Assembly (NCBI GenBank): GCA_017467985.1 | Contig: JAFUJY010000238.1 | Span: 1-10,056, forward strand | Direction: 5' to 3' | DNA: 10,056 nucleotides | From: Bacillota bacterium | GTDB lineage: Bacteria; Bacillota; Clostridia; Lachnospirales; Bianqueaceae | In this document: positions 7,300 to 10,056 of the stretch, piece after piece | Numbering within the stretch: position 1 is the stretch's first letter | How the letters are laid out: each line of letters opens with the position of its first letter | Position numbers and translations under genes: made by a program | Notes under the pieces: generated by a model | What the model was told of the DNA's origin: nothing | The model's database searches: none | Seen by the model: only the letters and a program-made list of their open reading frames with translations

Positions 7300-8395
7300 C
7301 TTCCTGGCCCTCTCCTTCTATCTCTTCTTCAATCACGACTTCGGAGTCTTCGATATCATCGGGAAGCTCATCGAGAGCTTTCATTTCTTCGAGGGTCTCC
7401 AGGTCTTCGACTTCTTCGATTTCCTCGATCTCTTCGACTTCCTCGATCTCTTCGATTTCTTCGATCTCTTCGACTTCCTCAATCTCTTCGACCTCTTCGA
7501 CTTCCTCGATCTCTTCGACCTCTTCGACCTCTTCGACCTCTTCGACTTCCTCGATTTCTTCGACTTCCTCGATTTCTTCGAAGTCTTCGACTTCCTCGAT
7601 CTCTTCGATCTCGCTGATTTCCAACTGTTCCTCAGCCTGTGTCACCTTGGGTGGTTCGTCATCCCGCCGGGGCGACATAATAATATCTGCAAACTGCTTT
7701 TCCTGCTCCAAGTACACCAAACTGCTGCGGTTCAGCTCCAGCATGGCCAAAAAGTATGTAATTTCCTCCTGGCGTGACTTACTCTTTTCTCGCAAACTAT
7801 AAAAACTAACCGTCTGCAGCGCCTCCAGCGTACTCATCAAATCCTGAATTTTTTCTTCTATTGTATATGAATCTTTTGCTACTGATCTAAATGTGGAACG
7901 AAGGGGATCTATGCTTTCCCGCTGGCTCTTCACCGCCCGAGTATACAGATCATACAAAGCTTCCGGCGTTACCCCCGCCAAAAGCTTACTGATGGGCGGG
8001 ATCTGGGGCGGCAGCTGCACCACTTCCCGGCTGCGATACAACCACAGATACTGGGGATTGGGCATCATGGCCCGGAACTCAGCCGCTGCCTCCTTATACC
8101 GCTTATACTCCAACAAACGACGAATTAGTTCGTCTCTTGGGTCTTCTTCGTTTTCTTCTTCCTTCTGCACCGGAAGAAGCATTTTGGCTTTAATATTAAT
8201 CAGAGTTGCCGCCATTACAATAAATTCGCTGGCAATCTCCATATTCTTCTTATTCCACTCGTCCAAACAAGCAAGGTACTGCTGCGTGATCTCATAGATG
8301 GGAATATCATAAATATCCACCTGATTCTTTTCAATCAAATGCAGCAGCAGATCAAGCGGCCCTTCAAAAGCCGGCAGCCTGACTTCTACCGCCAT
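7256..8395 (-). CDS. scpA: Segregation and condensation protein A with long acidic repeat tail
   Basis: Kleisin subunit of the Smc-ScpAB condensin that bridges the two Smc heads and binds the ScpB dimer. The start at 8395 gives 379 residues; AAAGGAGGG lies 6 nt upstream. An in-frame extension back to 8509 has no supporting binding site and crosses the promoter. The N-terminal Smc-neck-binding domain begins FEGPLDLLLHLIEKNQVDI at 10-28. A charged linker (KEEENEEDPRDELIRRLLEYK) lies at about 78-98, and the C-terminal winged-helix domain at about 170-240 ends near EQEKQFADIIM. A complete ScpA, usually about 250 residues, would stop there. Instead about 135 more residues follow: (I/V)EE triplets at 262-337, then another acidic, proline- and glycine-containing stretch to the end. 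First gene after a consensus promoter; its 3' end overlaps scpB. Confidence 0.95.
   Translation of the reverse strand: MAVEVRLPAFEGPLDLLLHLIEKNQVDIYDIPIYEITQQYLACLDEWNKKNMEIASEFIVMAATLINIKAKMLLPVQKEEENEEDPRDELIRRLLEYKRYKEAAAEFRAMMPNPQYLWLYRSREVVQLPPQIPPISKLLAGVTPEALYDLYTRAVKSQRESIDPLRSTFRSVAKDSYTIEEKIQDLMSTLEALQTVSFYSLREKSKSRQEEITYFLAMLELNRSSLVYLEQEKQFADIIMSPRRDDEPPKVTQAEEQLEISEIEEIEEVEDFEEIEEVEEIEEVEEVEEVEEVEEIEEVEEVEEIEEVEEIEEIEEIEEVEEIEEIEEVEDLETLEEMKALDELPDDIEDSEVVIEEEIEGEGQEDEPGNSGESEPKKE
7385..7609 (-). repeat. Tandem triplet-codon repeat encoding the (I/V)EE tail of ScpA
   Basis: About 25 consecutive three-residue units of the form Ile/Val-Glu-Glu, with a few variants (VED, FEE, LET, LEE), are encoded here. 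At DNA level the region is built from 9-nt units; the plus-strand word CTCTTCGAC occurs four times in exact tandem at 7511-7546. Neighbouring units mix GAA/GAG and ATC/ATT/GTC, so it is a partly diverged array. All units keep the reading frame, so gain or loss of a unit would change tail length without a frameshift. Confidence 0.93.
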
Positions 8396-8416
8396 ACGGC
8401 TCCCTCCTTTCCTAAC

Positions 8417-8451
8417 ATTATAATTATAGAGGGTGAGGAGATTTTTGTCAA
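8417..8451 (-). promoter_or_regulatory. Consensus SigA promoter for the scpA gene cluster
   Basis: On the minus strand, TTGACA (8446-8451) is followed by a 17-nt spacer and TATAAT (8423-8428). Both hexamers match the consensus fully and the spacing is ideal. A second TATAAT follows directly at 8417-8422. Transcription should begin near 8416, leaving a leader of only about 20 nt that contains the scpA ribosome binding site. There is no room for a riboswitch. Confidence 0.85.
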
Positions 8452-8498
8452 GGGGTAGGTTATATGTCAGCCAGACTGCGTGCGACCATCTGCCCCTT
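8450..8498. other. Imperfect inverted repeat in the divergent promoter region
   Basis: AAGGGGTAG at 8450-8458 is mirrored by CTGCCCCTT at 8490-8498: 9 bp with one T-G position, separated by 31 nt. One arm touches the scpA -35 box. On the plus strand TTT follows the second arm, but no gene reads into it from the left, so a terminator is unlikely. It could be a binding site for a regulator or chance. Confidence 0.3.
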
Positions 8499-8537
8499 TT
8501 TACAATCATCTCAACAAATTATGCAATCTCCCCCACC

Positions 8538-8571
8538 TTGACACTTTCCTCAAAATCAAGTATTCTATAAT
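8538..8571 (+). promoter_or_regulatory. Likely SigA promoter for the rightward GH2 gene
   Basis: TTGACA at 8538-8543 is followed after 17 nt by TATTCT (8561-8566, four of six consensus bases). An overlapping perfect TATAAT lies at 8566-8571 but is 22 nt from the -35 box, too far for ideal pairing. Either could serve as the -10 element. The leader would be roughly 20 nt and contains AGGAGG at 8584-8589. Confidence 0.65.
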
Positions 8572-8596
8572 CAGAAATTATTCAGGAGGTTTTGCT

Positions 8597-10056
8597 ATGA
8601 TTCGTTCTTTTATTACACATAAAATCCGTCACCAGGAAGAGCTGAGCAACCTGTGGCAGTTTGATGTGCCCGGTCATGACTCCATGAAGGTGGCTGTGCC
8701 CAGTTGTTGGGAGACCTATCCCGGCTTTGGCAGCTATCGTGGTCAGGCCACTTACAGCCGCAAGATCAACGGCGCCGGTAACCTGCGTCTGGTTTTTGAA
8801 GGTGTGAGCCATACCGCCGATGTCAGCCTGGACGGCGTACATATTGCCCATCATTACAATGCTTTTACCGCTTTTGATGCGGTCGTGCCTGCGGCCCAGG
8901 CCGGGGAGCATCTGCTGGAAGTACATGTTTCCAATGAATTCTCCGAGGCTTCTTCCCTGCACATTGAAAATGACTATTATTCCTACGGCGGTATTTCCCG
9001 TCCCGTAGCCTTTGAAATCGTGCCCGATGTATTTATTGAGTGGATTCACATGACTCCTGTGCTGAACGACGATCAGTGGAGCCTGAAGTTAGAAGTGTCC
9101 CTGCGTAATGTTAGCCAGGCTGCACATACTGCCACCGTTAACACTTCTCTGGATTTGGGCGCATTTACTTGGGAAAATGTCACTGTTCCCGCCGGTGAGC
9201 GTACCACCGTCAGCGGTATGGTTGCCTGTCCCGCAGCCCAGGCCTACTCTCCTGAGAATCCTGTGCTGTACATGGTCAACACCTCTCTGTCCCTGGATGG
9301 CGGCGAGCCCTGTGACGACCAGATTGACCGTGTTGGTTTCCGCGAAGTGAAGGTTTCTGGCAAGGACATCCTTTACAATGGCAAGCCCATCCAAATCCGC
9401 GGTTTCTGCCGACATGAGGATCATCCTCTGTTCGGCTGCGCTCTGCCCATGACCGCGCTGGATCACGACCTCAATCTGTTCGCCGATATCGGCGCCAACG
9501 CTGTTCGTACCAGTCACTATCCCAATGACCCGCTGTTTTTGGACCTGTGTGACGAAAAGGGCCTGTTTGTATGGGAAGAAAACCACGCCCGGGGCCTGAC
9601 CGAAGAAAACATGCGCAATCCCAATTTTGATCAGCAGTGTGAAGACTGCATCAACGAAATGATCCGGGATCACTTCAATCATCCTTCCATTATTATGTGG
9701 GGTATCATGAATGAGTGTGCCAGCGAGACCCAGTACGGCCGCGCCTGTTACGAGCGTCAGTTTGCTCAAATCAAGAAGCTGGATCCTTCCCGTCCCACCA
9801 CGTTTGCCAGCTGCAAGCACTACATCGACCTGTGTATGGATCTGCCGGACATTATTTCCTATAATATTTATCCCCTGTGGTATATCAATCAGTCCACCAA
9901 CGATTATTACAATCAGCTGTATGACTGGGTGCAGACCACCCCAGGTGCCGGCAAGCCCTTTATCATCAGTGAAATTGGTGCCGGTGCGGTGTACGGCTAC
10001 CGCAGTCCTAACATGGATAAGTGGACCGAAGAATATCAGGAGCAGCTGCTCACTGA
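8597..10056 (+). CDS. Glycoside hydrolase family 2, beta-glucuronidase-like, 3' end beyond the window
   Basis: Retaining exo-glycosidase; 486 codons are present. The ATG at 8597 follows AGGAGG by 7 nt. There is no signal peptide, so it is probably cytoplasmic. A sugar-binding jelly roll lies at about 18-145 (PSCWETYPGFGSYRGQATY; FEGVSHTADVSLDG; DYYSYGGISRPV). An Ig-like domain follows to about 255, then the TIM barrel. Barrel motifs are RGFCRHEDHPLFG from residue 268, VRTSHYPND around 304-311, the proposed acid/base Glu373 in WGIMNE, and the proposed nucleophile Glu459 in FIISEIGAGA. HED, RTSHYP and SE-x-GA are closer to beta-glucuronidases than to LacZ. The Asn-x-Lys motif that grips the glucuronate carboxylate comes after the nucleophile and lies beyond the window, so glucuronidase and galactosidase activity cannot be separated here. 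The segment after WEENHARG is short, so it lacks the long active-site loop of some gut enzymes. Divergent from scpA with its own promoter. Confidence 0.92.
   Translation, partial: MIRSFITHKIRHQEELSNLWQFDVPGHDSMKVAVPSCWETYPGFGSYRGQATYSRKINGAGNLRLVFEGVSHTADVSLDGVHIAHHYNAFTAFDAVVPAAQAGEHLLEVHVSNEFSEASSLHIENDYYSYGGISRPVAFEIVPDVFIEWIHMTPVLNDDQWSLKLEVSLRNVSQAAHTATVNTSLDLGAFTWENVTVPAGERTTVSGMVACPAAQAYSPENPVLYMVNTSLSLDGGEPCDDQIDRVGFREVKVSGKDILYNGKPIQIRGFCRHEDHPLFGCALPMTALDHDLNLFADIGANAVRTSHYPNDPLFLDLCDEKGLFVWEENHARGLTEENMRNPNFDQQCEDCINEMIRDHFNHPSIIMWGIMNECASETQYGRACYERQFAQIKKLDPSRPTTFASCKHYIDLCMDLPDIISYNIYPLWYINQSTNDYYNQLYDWVQTTPGAGKPFIISEIGAGAVYGYRSPNMDKWTEEYQEQLLT

Noticed and set aside
7385..7609. 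CRISPR array or intergenic satellite
   Set aside because: The units are 3-9 nt, have no spacers, and preserve the scpA reading frame throughout.
7083..7802. Plus-strand frame encoding a serine/threonine/isoleucine repeat protein
   Set aside because: It is the complement of the GAA/GAG-rich scpA repeat; the Ser-rich pattern follows directly from the repeat composition.
8396..8509. 38-residue N-terminal extension of ScpA
   Set aside because: It would be translated across the -35 and -10 boxes of the scpA promoter. The ATG at 8395 has an excellent AAAGGAGGG site and matches the usual ScpA N-terminus.
8582..9820. Two minus-strand open frames (155 and 243 codons) opposite the rightward GH2 gene
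   Set aside because: They lie opposite a continuous GH2 reading frame with catalytic motifs and show no domain of their own.

Overview
The window looks like a chromosomal segment of a low-to-mid GC Gram-positive of the class Clostridia, most likely a gut Oscillospirales or Lachnospirales relative. This is inferred from the scpA-scpB ... D-Ala-D-Ala carboxypeptidase ... rluB gene order known from Firmicutes, from purine-rich AGGAGG-type ribosome binding sites, from near-consensus SigA promoters, and from cytoplasmic GH2 glycosidases beside pentose and sugar-acid genes. No RNA gene, mobile element or CRISPR array was seen.

Layout. Seven genes run leftward from a consensus promoter near 8417-8451. 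They are scpA (condensin kleisin), scpB (condensin winged-helix subunit), a GH2 beta-galactosidase-like enzyme, an FGGY kinase of the xylulokinase type, an S11 D-Ala-D-Ala carboxypeptidase, an RluB/RsuA-type pseudouridine synthase, and an IlvD/Edd-family dehydratase that leaves the window at position 1. The junctions are tight: a 44-nt overlap, gaps of 2, 5, 53 and 15 nt, and an ATGA overlap. One transcript could therefore cover all seven. On the other side of a 201-bp divergent promoter region, a second GH2 enzyme, resembling the beta-glucuronidase branch, runs rightward from 8597 and is cut by the window end.

How the genes relate. ScpA and ScpB are the non-SMC subunits of the Smc-ScpAB chromosome condensin. 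The carboxypeptidase trims peptidoglycan and the pseudouridine synthase modifies rRNA. Placed among these housekeeping genes is sugar catabolism: a GH2 enzyme that should release a monosaccharide in the cytoplasm, a pentulose kinase, and a sugar-acid or dihydroxy-acid dehydratase at the distal end, with the second GH2 divergent. The exact substrates cannot be fixed from sequence alone.

The most unusual items are a long glutamate-rich (I/V)EE triplet-repeat tail on ScpA, encoded by a tandem repeat; the sugar genes placed inside the condensin/cell-wall cluster; and a 14-bp hairpin that would bury the ribosome binding site of the carboxypeptidase. I did not find a clearly new multi-gene system.
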